64,000 bases of DNA from CAZIFG01 sp964539135 (GCA_964539135.1 CAZIFG010000003.1:1-64000); one strand, 5' to 3'; shown: positions 35,364 to 44,023, counted from the first letter of the stretch. The notes: generated by a model from the sequence alone, not told the origin. A program made the numbers and translations.

Positions 35364-35879
35364 ATGTTTAAATTGATAGCCTTAAGACCTATTTCAGCAG
35401 AAGAAAAAGCAAAAATCAAAGCGTTCAATTGTGACAATGCAGCCTATGGCACTCATCCCATTAAACAAAAAATCGTTTCAGCCTTAAAAGACTTTAAAAT
35501 AGGAGATATTGTACTGCGTGGCGTTGCAAAAAAGTTACTATCAACAAATACCGTTCATTCTATTCAAAATAATGAAGGTTTGCACATGCAGATGAATAAA
35601 ATGCCCCGTAGCATGAGCCATGCCTGTAAACCCAATTTAGGGGTGAGAAAAAATGACCATGGTTCTTATGATTGGATCGCTGTAGCAGATATTAAAGAAG
35701 GCGAAGAATTAACCTGGAATTACGGCACGACAGAGGTTTCTGTCGATCATGGACCCGCGGTGTGTGCCTGTGGGGTTGACGGCGATCACACCATTGTGGG
35801 CTGGAAAAAAATGACAGAGGCTCAACGAGAGCCTTTTAAAGCCTTTCATGCGGCTCATTTAGATAAGTCGCCCATTTAG
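35364..35879 (+). CDS. SET-domain lysine methyltransferase-like protein
   Basis: A 171-residue protein that is essentially one SET domain. Motifs: MSHACKPNLGV (the N/S-H-x-C-x-P-N pseudoknot motif), IKEGEELTWNYGTTE (the G-E-E-L-T-x-D-Y-G motif, with the usual acidic residue replaced by Asn) and a post-SET-like CACGVDGDH. It could methylate lysines with S-adenosylmethionine. In bacteria such proteins occur in host-associated lineages, where they modify histones or bacterial proteins; which applies here is unknown. AAAGGATAAT precedes the start. No secretion signal is visible. Confidence 0.85.
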   Translation: MFKLIALRPISAEEKAKIKAFNCDNAAYGTHPIKQKIVSALKDFKIGDIVLRGVAKKLLSTNTVHSIQNNEGLHMQMNKMPRSMSHACKPNLGVRKNDHGSYDWIAVADIKEGEELTWNYGTTEVSVDHGPAVCACGVDGDHTIVGWKKMTEAQREPFKAFHAAHLDKSPI

Positions 35880-35906
35880 GATATTCACGCAATCCATATA
35901 AGACTA

Positions 35907-35919
35907 CCTAATGATTAGG
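35907..35919. promoter_or_regulatory. Perfect 13-bp palindrome CCTAATGATTAGG
   Basis: Six-base arms around a central G, 28 bases after the SET gene stop and upstream of the small MKKIIA remnant. Operator-like, but a palindrome this short can arise by chance. Confidence 0.25.
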
Positions 35920-35975
35920 GAATGGGAGGCAATTATATATTCATGATTTAAAAAAGATTCAACAGGACATTTAAA

Positions 35976-36017
35976 ATGAAAAAAATAATAGCGCATATTC
36001 CATACCAGAGTTGTTAG
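35976..36017 (+). pseudogene. Remnant of an accessory-type gene start (MKKIIAHIPYQSC)
   Basis: ATG-AAA-AAA-ATA-ATA-GCG opens a frame that stops after 13 codons at TAG. The start matches the Met-Lys-Lys-Ile-Ile-Ala opening shared by the accessory genes at 23480, 25928, 28268 and 30636. About 100 bases further on a MITE copy has inserted. It is most simply a decayed accessory gene; a tiny peptide is the alternative. Confidence 0.4.
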
Positions 36018-36121
36018 ATCAGTTTCAGATCTCTCGACATGCATTTTTTAGGCAGAGATAAAAACAGTTACGATGTTTAAATCTAAAAAACGGGGGTAAT
36101 CATAAGCTGTGCGTGAATATT

Positions 36122-36263
36122 GGGGCTGTTGCGAAACGCCTATGTTTGGATCAGCTGCAAGGCATTCCGAGTCTGAAAGCCCGGAGTTTATGAGGCATAA
36201 ATGAGGACTTGAGGACGAGGATAACACAGCATATGGCCAAAATAGGCGTTTCGCAACAGCCCC
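36122..36263 (+). repeat. MITE-like repeat, copy F, with duplication ATATT
   Basis: A 142-bp element, GGGGCTGTTGCGAAACGCC to GGCGTTTCGCAACAGCCCC with perfectly matching ends. It is flanked by ATATT at 36117-36121 and 36264-36268. It sits just upstream of the promoter of the RRM gene. Confidence 0.93.
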
Positions 36264-36279
36264 ATATTGAGGAATAGGG

Positions 36280-36433
36280 TTCACGTACAAGAAAAGCCAT
36301 GGTATACTGCCTGGTAGCGTATAACCGTAGAAGCGGTAGAAATAAGAAAAATTAGCACTTATAGAGTCATTTCTTATTATCTCAAGTGCTTTTATTTAAA
36401 ACGGTTGAGCTAAGAGTCTAAGGAGAGTCAGGA
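36280..36433 (+). promoter_or_regulatory. Structured 5' leader of the RRM gene (candidate attenuator)
   Basis: A promoter TTCACG (36280-36285), 16 bases, TATACT (36302-36307) starts a leader of about 120 bases. AATAAGAAA (36341-36349) can pair with TTTCTTATT (36370-36378), and AGCACTT (36354-36360) with AAGTGCT (36384-36390), extended by GAG/CTC. The second hairpin is followed by TTTTATTT like a terminator. The two pairings interlock, so they form either a pseudoknot or alternative states. AAGGAGAG precedes the ATG. Confidence 0.55.
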
Positions 36434-36697
36434 ATGTCAAATAATCAAAAAGCGTATGTAGGAAATTTATCATATTCAACAACAGAGGATGGATTAAAAT
36501 CTTTTTTTGCAGATTGTGGAGAAATCGTAGATGTTCGTTTAATCACAGATCGTGATACAGGTCGTTCAAAAGGATTTGCATTTGTAACATTTGCAGCAAG
36601 AGAAGGTTTAGATGCAGCCATTGCAAAAAACAATACAGAACTGGATGGCAGAAGCTTAAGAATCAACCAAGCAGAAGATAAACCCGCAAGAAGATAA
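36434..36697 (+). CDS. RRM-type RNA-binding protein
   Basis: An 87-residue single RRM. RNP2 is AYVGNLSY (residues 8-15) and RNP1 is KGFAFVTF (about 45-52), both with the aromatic residues that stack on RNA bases. The C terminus is short and basic (DKPARR) without the glycine-rich tail of cyanobacterial Rbp proteins. Such small proteins act as RNA chaperones and are often cold-induced. A structured leader precedes it and an intrinsic terminator follows, so it is probably monocistronic. Confidence 0.93.
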   Translation: MSNNQKAYVGNLSYSTTEDGLKSFFADCGEIVDVRLITDRDTGRSKGFAFVTFAAREGLDAAIAKNNTELDGRSLRINQAEDKPARR

Positions 36698-36721
36698 GCT
36701 TTAAACCAAAGTAAAAACCAA

Positions 36722-36752
36722 AAAGGGTTAGTGTCATGCTAACCCTTTTTTT
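36722..36752 (+). terminator. Intrinsic terminator after the RRM gene
   Basis: AAAGGGTTAG (36722-36731) pairs with CTAACCCTTT (36739-36748) around a 7-base loop and runs into a T tract. Confidence 0.9.
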
Positions 36753-36776
36753 ATGCCCTAAAATAAGTTAATACGT

Positions 36777-36913
36777 GGAGCTGTTGTGAAATGTCTACGT
36801 TTGGATCATATGCAAGGCATTCCAAGTCCGAAAGACCTTATACGGTATAAATGAGGACTTGAGGACGAGGATAACACAGCAGATGGCCAAAATAGGCATT
36901 TCGCAAGAGTTCC
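36777..36913 (+). repeat. MITE-like repeat, copy G (137-bp type)
   Basis: GGAGCTGTTGTGAAATG-type left end and CATTTCGCAAGAGTTCC-type right end, with interior CTTATACGGTATAAATG of the shorter subtype. The flanks ACGT and ACTT are at best a decayed duplication. It ends 22 bases before the ABC-F start codon. Confidence 0.85.
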
Positions 36914-36935
36914 ACTTGAAAAGAAGGATGTCATT

Positions 36936-38501
36936 ATGTTAATTCAACTCGATAAACTCTCACTCAAATACGGAACCCGTGTCATTTTAGATGAATTAAC
37001 CTGTACCTTGGGTGAAAATGAAAAAATAGCAGTCATAGGCCGAAATGGGGCGGGAAAATCGTCATTATGCAAAGTGATCACAGGGGAAGAGACGCCCAAT
37101 TCAGGGACGGTTCGAATGCACAAAAACTGTCATTTAAGTTACCTCGAACAAAAAGATCCTTACGATCCCGATGATGTGGTCATTGATTTTTTAGTGGCCT
37201 ATAGTGGCAAGCAAGAGTGGGAATGTGGCAAAATGGCGGCGAGTTTGGGCTTAAATCAAGATTTTTTATGGCTGCCCATTTCAGCCCTATCTGGGGGCTA
37301 TCAAATGCGTGTGAAACTGACGGCTATGGTGCTCAAAGATCCTAATTTTTTAATTTTAGATGAGCCAACAAACTATCTGGATCTCTCTACCCTATTGTTT
37401 TTAGAAAAATTTTTACAGTCCTTTAAGGGCAGTATTTTAGTGGTGTCTCATGACCGAGAATTTTTAAAAAAGACCTGTAACTATACCTTAGAAGTGGAAA
37501 ATGGAAAGGCTGTGTTGCACAAAGAAGGCATCGAAGAGTATTTTGAATTTAAAGCCGAGCAGCTCCGAAACGTAGAACAGTACAATAAAAACATTTTAAA
37601 TAAAAAGAAACATTTACAAAGCTTTGTGGATCGATTTGGATCCAAGGCCAGTAAAGCATCTGCAGCGCAATCTCGTGTGAAACAAATTGCAAAACTCAAA
37701 ACCATCGACGTGGCCCATCCCATGAGTTCTGTCCGCATTAAGATGCCCAAAGTTCAGGAAAGAAAGGGAGTGGCTCTTGAAATTAGGGATCTTAAAATTG
37801 GGTATCCTGATAAAGAAGTGGCTAAAAACATTGTGCTTGAGGTGGACCATGGCTCTCATGTAGCGGTTTTAGGAGATAACGGGCAGGGAAAATCCACATT
37901 TTTAAAGACCATTACAGGTGAGCTAGAGGCGCTAGGCGGCGAGTTTAAGTGGGGATACGGCCTATCGGTGGGCTACTATGCGCAGCATGTATACCAAAAA
38001 CTCTCAGAGTCCGATTCTGTCTATGAGGCCTTGGCAAGCATGGCGGATCCACAGGTATTACGTCAGCAGATTTTAGACATGGCAGGCTCTTTTTTATTCA
38101 GTGGCCCCGATGTCGATAAAAAAGTAAAAATGCTCAGTGGCGGCGAGAGAGCGCGACTGTGTTTAGCGGGCCTTTTATTAAGTAAGGCAGATGTTTTGCT
38201 TCTGGATGAGCCGACGAACCATTTGGATTTTGAAACGGTAGAGGCCTTAGCAGATGCGCTAAAAACTTACGAGGGAACTGTCTTTTTTATCAGCCATGAC
38301 AGAACGTTTGTGAATACCATTGCCACAAAAATTATCGAGGTTCGGGAGGGGAATGTCAGACTGTATGGGGGCACCTACGAGGAGTATGTCTATCATATTC
38401 AAAAGCGAAATGATGAAAGTGAAGGCATTGTAGACACAGCAGAAAAAGCCAAACCAGCATCCGCGCCCAGTAAAAAGAAAAAAGTCAGTTTAGGCGGATA
38501 A
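36936..38501 (+). CDS. ABC-F family ATPase
   Basis: A 521-residue soluble protein with two ABC domains and no membrane segments. Domain 1 has GRNGAGKSS, LSGGYQMRVKL and LILDEPTNYLDL. Domain 2 has GDNGQGKSTFLK, LSGGERARLCLAGLLLSKA and LLLDEPTNHLDF. The linker (about 240-290, with ASAAQSRVKQIAKLK) is the helical P-site tRNA interaction motif region of ABC-F proteins. The length and C terminus (AKPASAPSKKKKVSLGG) fit the YbiT/YheS/Uup range; I cannot assign the subfamily. These proteins act on stalled or initiating ribosomes. AAGAAGGATG precedes the start. The 3' end overlaps the convergent neighbour by 12 bases. Confidence 0.9.
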   Translation: MLIQLDKLSLKYGTRVILDELTCTLGENEKIAVIGRNGAGKSSLCKVITGEETPNSGTVRMHKNCHLSYLEQKDPYDPDDVVIDFLVAYSGKQEWECGKMAASLGLNQDFLWLPISALSGGYQMRVKLTAMVLKDPNFLILDEPTNYLDLSTLLFLEKFLQSFKGSILVVSHDREFLKKTCNYTLEVENGKAVLHKEGIEEYFEFKAEQLRNVEQYNKNILNKKKHLQSFVDRFGSKASKASAAQSRVKQIAKLKTIDVAHPMSSVRIKMPKVQERKGVALEIRDLKIGYPDKEVAKNIVLEVDHGSHVAVLGDNGQGKSTFLKTITGELEALGGEFKWGYGLSVGYYAQHVYQKLSESDSVYEALASMADPQVLRQQILDMAGSFLFSGPDVDKKVKMLSGGERARLCLAGLLLSKADVLLLDEPTNHLDFETVEALADALKTYEGTVFFISHDRTFVNTIATKIIEVREGNVRLYGGTYEEYVYHIQKRNDESEGIVDTAEKAKPASAPSKKKKVSLGG

Positions 38502-40592
38502 GCCACGATCGAGAGGCGGAGGTGGCGGTGTGAAAAGAGCCAATAGGCGTCGAACAAGAGGGGGCCAGTGCTGGGTGATATATTGAAAAAGAGGAATCCC
38601 TGAGCCATTTTCCAGATGAAACAAGGCCAATTGAGATTCAAAAGCAGACAAGGATTCAATAAGCTTAATAAGATGGGAAGGATGCTTGGCGGCCAAAAGA
38701 TGAACAACAGATTGTATATCTTGATCAAAAAACTCACAAATAGCCAATTTTTGAGCATCCGTAAAACCCGCTATAAGGCGTAAGAAATCATCGGGATAGC
38801 GAGAGGCAAGCTGTGTTGCGATGCTATTGCCATCTATATCGATTGTGGAAAAAATTCGCAGTCGAAGTTCAAAAGCGGTCAGGTTTTCCATGAGGGTGAT
38901 GACTAATTTGGGATAGGTCTGAAAAAGCCAATGACAAAAAGGGAGTTTACCAGGTAGGCATGTTCGAAGCAACTGAAGCGGGTTGCCCTCAGCAACACAA
39001 GCAGATTGAAGATCTTCAATTCGAGACTGCGTTAGCGCATAAGGATTGACTTGAGCGAGGTAAGCATAAAAAGAAGATTTGGCAGCGACAGGAACTGAGG
39101 GGGCGGATGCAGCAGATACAAACCCAGTCTCGTAGCACTGAGATATAATCTCTGAGGCTGTCAGATGAGACGATCCAAAAAGAGTAGACAGCAGATCCTC
39201 TGGGCGAAAAAGAAGCGAGATGAGCAAGGGCTTGTTACTAAGGACTTTATCAAGGTGTGGAGCCTGATAGGGATCTATAAAATGAGCCGGTACAGCTGCG
39301 TGAAGGTGTTCCAGGCTCAGTTTAAAGACAGCATTAATCAGATGCACATTATAAGCAGATTCAGGCGGAACGCCAATAAGTTGAAGTGCCATTGGAATAC
39401 GATCTTTAAACCAATGGCGCATGTGACGCGATAAAGAGGGATCCTCACTTAGTTTTAAACTCATGGAGAGCTCATCAATAGCGGTAAAGAGTTGTAACTC
39501 CCATCGAGTTGGACAAGTGGCAGCCAAGGCATCCTGTTGTTCTTTAAGAAACTCGGAGATAATCGTGTATTGATTGGGCGTAAGTAAAGGCAGTTCAGAT
39601 AAAAATACAGCAAGATCACCCAGTCGTTTTTCAGCGGATATAAAGTGAATCTCTTTTAATCCAGGCGTATGGATTAAAAGAGAGGCTTTTAAGGTTCTAA
39701 AGGACGCTAAAAGCGTTTCCATAGGAGGATTCATGTGAGGATGGAGTGTAGAAATTAAGGTATCTAAAGAAGCTCCATGAGGGCCTTTAGGAATAAAGGA
39801 AAGAATTAAATCTGGTGTAAGGCGGAGCTTAACAAGTTGGCTAAAAATCTGAAGATATTGAGAGGCAGGATCCTGTGCAGGTGTTGGCGATAAATGTGAG
39901 AGTTCCGCAATAAGAGCTAAAGATTCAGGTGTAAAATCAGAAGCCTTAGGGATAAAAAGAGGTATAGGCGGCAGTAGGGCATCCGCGGAATCAGGTTGAA
40001 TTTGATCTAAAACGCGAGCTAAAAACGCCTGAAGATTCTGTTGTCGATGCATTAAAATAGCGGCCTCGGTTGTCTTTAAGTCGAGCTGAGGCGCAAACAA
40101 AGAAAGGGTATCATTCACCCACGCAGGATCTTCAGAATGAAGTTTTTGCAGAGTTTCAAGAGCCTGCATGCGATCGGGATGGGAGGGACTAAGAGTGGAG
40201 GATGACAGCACAAAGGCCTGGTGTCCCAATGTCGCAAGATCCACAATACGGGCGATTAAGATCGATTTTTCAATTAATGTAGGCGCTGAAGGCGTGGAAA
40301 TATGAAAAAAAGACAAGCAGGCCTGAAAACGAGGATTTACAAGAAGGGGATCCAGATCCCTAGTGTGAGTTTGAAAGTAAGTCGTGGCCTCAAAGAGGGA
40401 ATCTAAGGCAGAATAGGGAATAGGCGATTGACGTTTTAGAGCTAAAAAAGTAGAGAGTCGAGCGGGATCAGAGACAGAGCGAGTATCTTGAATAAAGGAG
40501 ACAAGGCTCTCTAAGGAGATTAGAAAGTGCGATTGTCTGTGAATAGGCTCAGATTCAAAAGGTGGCAAGGCGATATGTTTATGAGTTAACAT
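38490..40592 (-). CDS. Unrecognised leucine/proline-rich helical repeat protein
   Basis: A 700-residue protein with no signal peptide or known motif. It is helical throughout with many Leu-Pro turns. The last 170 residues show about four imperfect repeats of roughly 37 residues, each with an aromatic-Pro-x-x-hydrophobic core: FQTYPKLVITLMENLTAFE, ASRYPDDFLRLIAGFTDAQ, AAKHPSHLIKLIESLSAFE and ITQHWPPLVRRLLALF. The tail is PPPPPLDRGLSA. The repeats suggest a solenoid for protein binding. It lies 83 bases downstream of the PEP-carboxylase-like gene on the same strand. No Shine-Dalgarno sequence is seen. Confidence 0.55.
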   Translation of the reverse strand: MLTHKHIALPPFESEPIHRQSHFLISLESLVSFIQDTRSVSDPARLSTFLALKRQSPIPYSALDSLFEATTYFQTHTRDLDPLLVNPRFQACLSFFHISTPSAPTLIEKSILIARIVDLATLGHQAFVLSSSTLSPSHPDRMQALETLQKLHSEDPAWVNDTLSLFAPQLDLKTTEAAILMHRQQNLQAFLARVLDQIQPDSADALLPPIPLFIPKASDFTPESLALIAELSHLSPTPAQDPASQYLQIFSQLVKLRLTPDLILSFIPKGPHGASLDTLISTLHPHMNPPMETLLASFRTLKASLLIHTPGLKEIHFISAEKRLGDLAVFLSELPLLTPNQYTIISEFLKEQQDALAATCPTRWELQLFTAIDELSMSLKLSEDPSLSRHMRHWFKDRIPMALQLIGVPPESAYNVHLINAVFKLSLEHLHAAVPAHFIDPYQAPHLDKVLSNKPLLISLLFRPEDLLSTLFGSSHLTASEIISQCYETGFVSAASAPSVPVAAKSSFYAYLAQVNPYALTQSRIEDLQSACVAEGNPLQLLRTCLPGKLPFCHWLFQTYPKLVITLMENLTAFELRLRIFSTIDIDGNSIATQLASRYPDDFLRLIAGFTDAQKLAICEFFDQDIQSVVHLLAAKHPSHLIKLIESLSAFESQLALFHLENGSGIPLFQYITQHWPPLVRRLLALFTPPPPPLDRGLSA

Positions 40593-40675
40593 AAATAATT
40601 ATCGAAAAATAAATGGATTAATTTCAAAAAAATAAAAAAATAGGGCGATGATATAAGAAATAACAAACAATTTTC

Positions 40676-43453
40676 TTAAATCATCCAATTGGCGCCAAAT
40701 AAGAGCATGGCAATGGGTCTGAGATCCTGATTTTTATCAACCAACCCATGACGTCGATTTAAAAACTCTGCATGTTGCCAAACCAATCGGGAAAGTCTCA
40801 AGTGAGGATCTTGGGAAACTTTAAGGCGTTTGCCACTCAGCGAAAAGTAGCAGTCTGAAAGGGTTTGACTCGAAACAAGTCGCAGCTTCAATGGATCGTC
40901 GAGAACATCATCCAAATGAGCGGCATAAAAGGCCAGTGTTTTTAAAATACCCTGTCCTAAAGGGGTGTGGTTAAAAAACGCATGAATGTTTTTTTTCGAA
41001 ATACCAGAGGCCTTGCAGCGAGATAAAAAGAGCGTCAGACCTTCTGGAAGGCCGGCAACTTGAGGTTCAAATGTATTTAAAATCAGTTGCGCTCTGCCGC
41101 TATCAATGGCGCGAATCAGATCCAGGCTAAACCCTTGGCTGGTGTACTTTTTAGACGGACGAGAAAAATAGGTTGTTACAATTTCAGCAATAGATTGGAT
41201 GGCCTGTTGAAGAGGGATATGAGCGTGAATATGGTTTTGATAGGCTGTATAAAAAGACTCCCCAAGGTGGGTACAAAGGGTCTCATGAAGAGAGGAAAGT
41301 TTAGGTGAAAGTGTATGATAATAGGCAATTTGCTGAATTTGATTGGCAAGACGGTAGGACAAGTAGGTATAGATCATGCCCCCAAAAAAGTAGCGTTTTC
41401 GACTGCCAGGTTGAAAAGTTTTAAACGAACAAATAGGGTCGTGGCAGGCGGACCTAAGAGGGGAATCGCCCACGCCAAAAAAGGACGTAATTCCATTGCG
41501 ATAGGCCGTCATGAGAAAGTCATGATTGAGAGTAGCAGCATAAAAAGGGCCTAATTTTTTTTGATTGTCACTGCCGGCGCACATCATGATGACACGGTCA
41601 AAAAGATCGCTAGATTTTGGGGTATTTTTCATGAGAGAAATAGCGGATAGCATGCTGTCTTTATCCTCGCACAGAATAACAACACGACCTGTGTGGCTCA
41701 GAAGTTTCGACAAGGCTTTCATGATTAAAATAGACAGTTCAATGTCTTGAGTGGCGCTTCCTGAATCACTTTGAATGAGGGTCGCATTGTGGCGAATTTC
41801 CATGAGTAAGGCATAATGACCAAAAAGCGCACGACTCTCTGGGGTGAGATGGATTTCAAAATCCAAGGGGAGGGCAATCTCTTTTTGAACAAAACGTTTA
41901 AGGTATTGTTTTTGATCTCCAATAGATCGATTCGAGAAAGCCTGGGCATGTACAAAGCGTTTGGGAAACAGAATAGAGAGAGATTCCGAGATCAGTGTCA
42001 GGTGAAAGGATTCCCCTTTTCGAGCGTGTGGAAGGCCCAAAGACATGTCTCGAAGTTTAACCAGCTTTCTCAATTTGGTCCAAGTGCCGTTTTCAATGCC
42101 TGCGCATTCTTCGGCATGCTGAAGCACCGTCGTAAAGGATAAAAAAGCCTCGTTGTCTGCAAACCCTGTACGAAGTTGACCGATTTCGCCATCTTGACGC
42201 AAGTAATGTTCCGCCGCTTCTGTCATTTCCACCAGGCGATAATAGGTCAATCCACTATAAATTTGAGCAGGCCCCCACTCTTCTGAAACCCGGTCTTGAA
42301 TGTAGCGTTTCCAGGCATCACTGCCTTTTTCCTTCAGCTGAGACAAGGTCCGGGTCATGACATTTTCAAGAGATTTAAAGGACTCCGTTTGAGGTCTGTA
42401 TCGAATAACAGCCTCATCCGCGGTGAGATCTTCAAAGCAGCGCACGCGTCCATAGGCCGTACTTTTGGCCATGGTTTTTCCGGTGACATACGGATTGCCA
42501 TCCATATCGCCACGCCAGACTTCTAAGGTATATTGGATCTGTGTTTTTAGGTTCAGAACATCGGCGTAACAGGGATGTTCAATGAGGTCTGGGGCATTCA
42601 AAAGGGCCTGAAATTTTTCAGGGGACCGAGGCTGAGCAAGTAGAGCAGATAAGGGGTGGGCGTTAGGAGCTTTGGCAATGAGTTCGGCGGCCATGGCTTC
42701 TAAAAAGGATTCTTGAACAAATTCCACAATTTTAGACCAATGGGCAGAGATTTTAGGCTCATAAATTTTAATGGCGCGAGACAAATTTCGCTGTTCCGAT
42801 TCCGGTTTAATACGAGATTCTCTGTAGTTGGGGGTACTTAAAAGCATGGTGATGGTATTGCGAATCTGTTGATTCAGCTCATCCAGTTCCGTTCTAGCAG
42901 TTTGTTGCGCGCTGGGCGTGGAAAGGGCCTGGTAGGATTCTTTTTTCATCTCCCAAAGGCGATTAAATTCATCCAACTCGCGTTTCAGTTCCACCACAAG
43001 CCCCCGATCCATATCGACGGGATGGGCAGTCAGAACATCAATGAGATGATTGGGAAAAAGAGAGAGAGCGGTCTTGACATCAGCATGTGAAAGTAAGGCA
43101 GACATGGCATCTTTAATGGGGGTAAGCGATCCTCCCAAAGTAGCGGCATGGGGTGTAGATTCTAGAGATTCCACATAAAGGGTTAAGTGAAGCAAATGAA
43201 TAAAGCGATCGAAGTCATCCAGTTGAATGCGGGCAAGGAGGCTTTGAATCGAGGCAAGCGTGGCGGGTTTTTGGATAGACTTTCGGGACAAATATAAGAG
43301 GCGTTGAATCAGATCAAAGCAGGCTCTATCAGGCGAAAGGGTGATGATTTGGTAGAAAATCATAGAGACCGAAAGCGTCATGTCCCGTGGAGCAGACGGT
43401 TTTACGGAGGGGAGAGAACGCAAAGGGCGCGTTGTAAAGGTATAATAATGCAT
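40676..43453 (-). CDS. Degenerate phosphoenolpyruvate carboxylase-fold protein
   Basis: A 925-residue protein, the normal PEPC length. Alignable blocks: VLTAHPVDMDR near 141 (PEPC has TAHPTE with catalytic His), EVWRGDMDGNPYVT (PEPC F-W-M-G-G-D-R-D-G-N-P), and SDNQKKLGPFYAATLNHDF followed by ITSFFGVGDSPLRSACHD near 650. In the last block true PEPC has the glycine/arginine loop F-H-G-R-G-G-x-x-G-R-G-G. The loop is replaced, the T-E after the histidine is V-D, and the conserved N-T-G C terminus is missing (ends GANWMI). So I call the fold with fair confidence but doubt normal catalysis. It sits downstream of an Lrp regulator. Confidence 0.7.
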   Translation of the reverse strand: MHYYTFTTRPLRSLPSVKPSAPRDMTLSVSMIFYQIITLSPDRACFDLIQRLLYLSRKSIQKPATLASIQSLLARIQLDDFDRFIHLLHLTLYVESLESTPHAATLGGSLTPIKDAMSALLSHADVKTALSLFPNHLIDVLTAHPVDMDRGLVVELKRELDEFNRLWEMKKESYQALSTPSAQQTARTELDELNQQIRNTITMLLSTPNYRESRIKPESEQRNLSRAIKIYEPKISAHWSKIVEFVQESFLEAMAAELIAKAPNAHPLSALLAQPRSPEKFQALLNAPDLIEHPCYADVLNLKTQIQYTLEVWRGDMDGNPYVTGKTMAKSTAYGRVRCFEDLTADEAVIRYRPQTESFKSLENVMTRTLSQLKEKGSDAWKRYIQDRVSEEWGPAQIYSGLTYYRLVEMTEAAEHYLRQDGEIGQLRTGFADNEAFLSFTTVLQHAEECAGIENGTWTKLRKLVKLRDMSLGLPHARKGESFHLTLISESLSILFPKRFVHAQAFSNRSIGDQKQYLKRFVQKEIALPLDFEIHLTPESRALFGHYALLMEIRHNATLIQSDSGSATQDIELSILIMKALSKLLSHTGRVVILCEDKDSMLSAISLMKNTPKSSDLFDRVIMMCAGSDNQKKLGPFYAATLNHDFLMTAYRNGITSFFGVGDSPLRSACHDPICSFKTFQPGSRKRYFFGGMIYTYLSYRLANQIQQIAYYHTLSPKLSSLHETLCTHLGESFYTAYQNHIHAHIPLQQAIQSIAEIVTTYFSRPSKKYTSQGFSLDLIRAIDSGRAQLILNTFEPQVAGLPEGLTLFLSRCKASGISKKNIHAFFNHTPLGQGILKTLAFYAAHLDDVLDDPLKLRLVSSQTLSDCYFSLSGKRLKVSQDPHLRLSRLVWQHAEFLNRRHGLVDKNQDLRPIAMLLFGANWMI

Positions 43454-43462
43454 ATGGGCCTC

Positions 43463-43468
43463 AGTATA
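43463..43468 (-). promoter_or_regulatory. Extended -10 box before the PEPC-like gene
   Basis: Minus-strand TGATATACT ends nine bases before the ATG, with no convincing Shine-Dalgarno sequence. Confidence 0.45.
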
Positions 43469-43512
43469 TCAGAGATACTTTAAAGATACCCTGTAAAAGA
43501 AGGCTTCAAACC

Positions 43513-43962
43513 TTAAAGAGATAACGGAATCTGAAGGTGTTCCGAGGCTGTTTTAAGGACCAAAGAGCTGTGGATGGCAGTAACGCCAGGAATCACTGAA
43601 AAAGAGGTGTCAATGAGGTTTAAAAGCTGAGTTTGATCTTGAGCCACTACTTTAATCAAAAAGGGAGAGGGGCCTGTTGTGCGATGAACTTCAAGGACGT
43701 GGGGATGTGCTGAAAGGGCAGATTCAATATTCGGAATATGGTCTGGACTGACATCGAGAGATAGGAAACTGGTTAAGGATAAATCGACAGCCTCTCTATT
43801 AACCTGGATAGAATAGCCTTGGATGATACCATTTTGTTCTAATTTTCGAATGCGCTGAAAAATAGCAGATGGAACCATCTTAAGGGCTTTGGCGATACTC
43901 ACATTGCTTTCTCTTGCATTGTGAATCAGTATTTCTAATATTTTCAGATCAGTATTATCCAT
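43513..43962 (-). CDS. Lrp/AsnC-family transcriptional regulator
   Basis: A 149-residue protein with an N-terminal winged helix (DLKILEILIHNARESNVSIA, then SAIFQRIRKLEQNGIIQGYS) and a C-terminal RAM/AsnC effector domain (about 65-140, ending VIPGVTAIHSSLVLKT). The family senses amino acids and often controls nearby genes. It lies 59 bases upstream of the PEPC-like gene on the same strand, so that gene is a candidate target. Confidence 0.93.
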   Translation of the reverse strand: MDNTDLKILEILIHNARESNVSIAKALKMVPSAIFQRIRKLEQNGIIQGYSIQVNREAVDLSLTSFLSLDVSPDHIPNIESALSAHPHVLEVHRTTGPSPFLIKVVAQDQTQLLNLIDTSFSVIPGVTAIHSSLVLKTASEHLQIPLSL

Positions 43963-44008
43963 AAATTAAGCAAAAAATAAATTATATTTCTATTTATTAT
44001 AAATGAAG

Positions 44009-44023
44009 TGTAAAAAGTTTACA
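44009..44023. promoter_or_regulatory. Palindrome TGTAAAAAGTTTACA upstream of the Lrp gene
   Basis: Six-base arms with a 3-base centre, 47 bases before the Lrp start in an AT-rich 213-base intergenic region shared with dinD. Lrp proteins often bind such sites near their own promoter. Assignment is inference. Confidence 0.3.

Noticed and set aside
36048..36290. An 80-residue minus-strand gene across copy F
   Set aside because: Most of it is MITE sequence in antisense, with no start signal or family resemblance.
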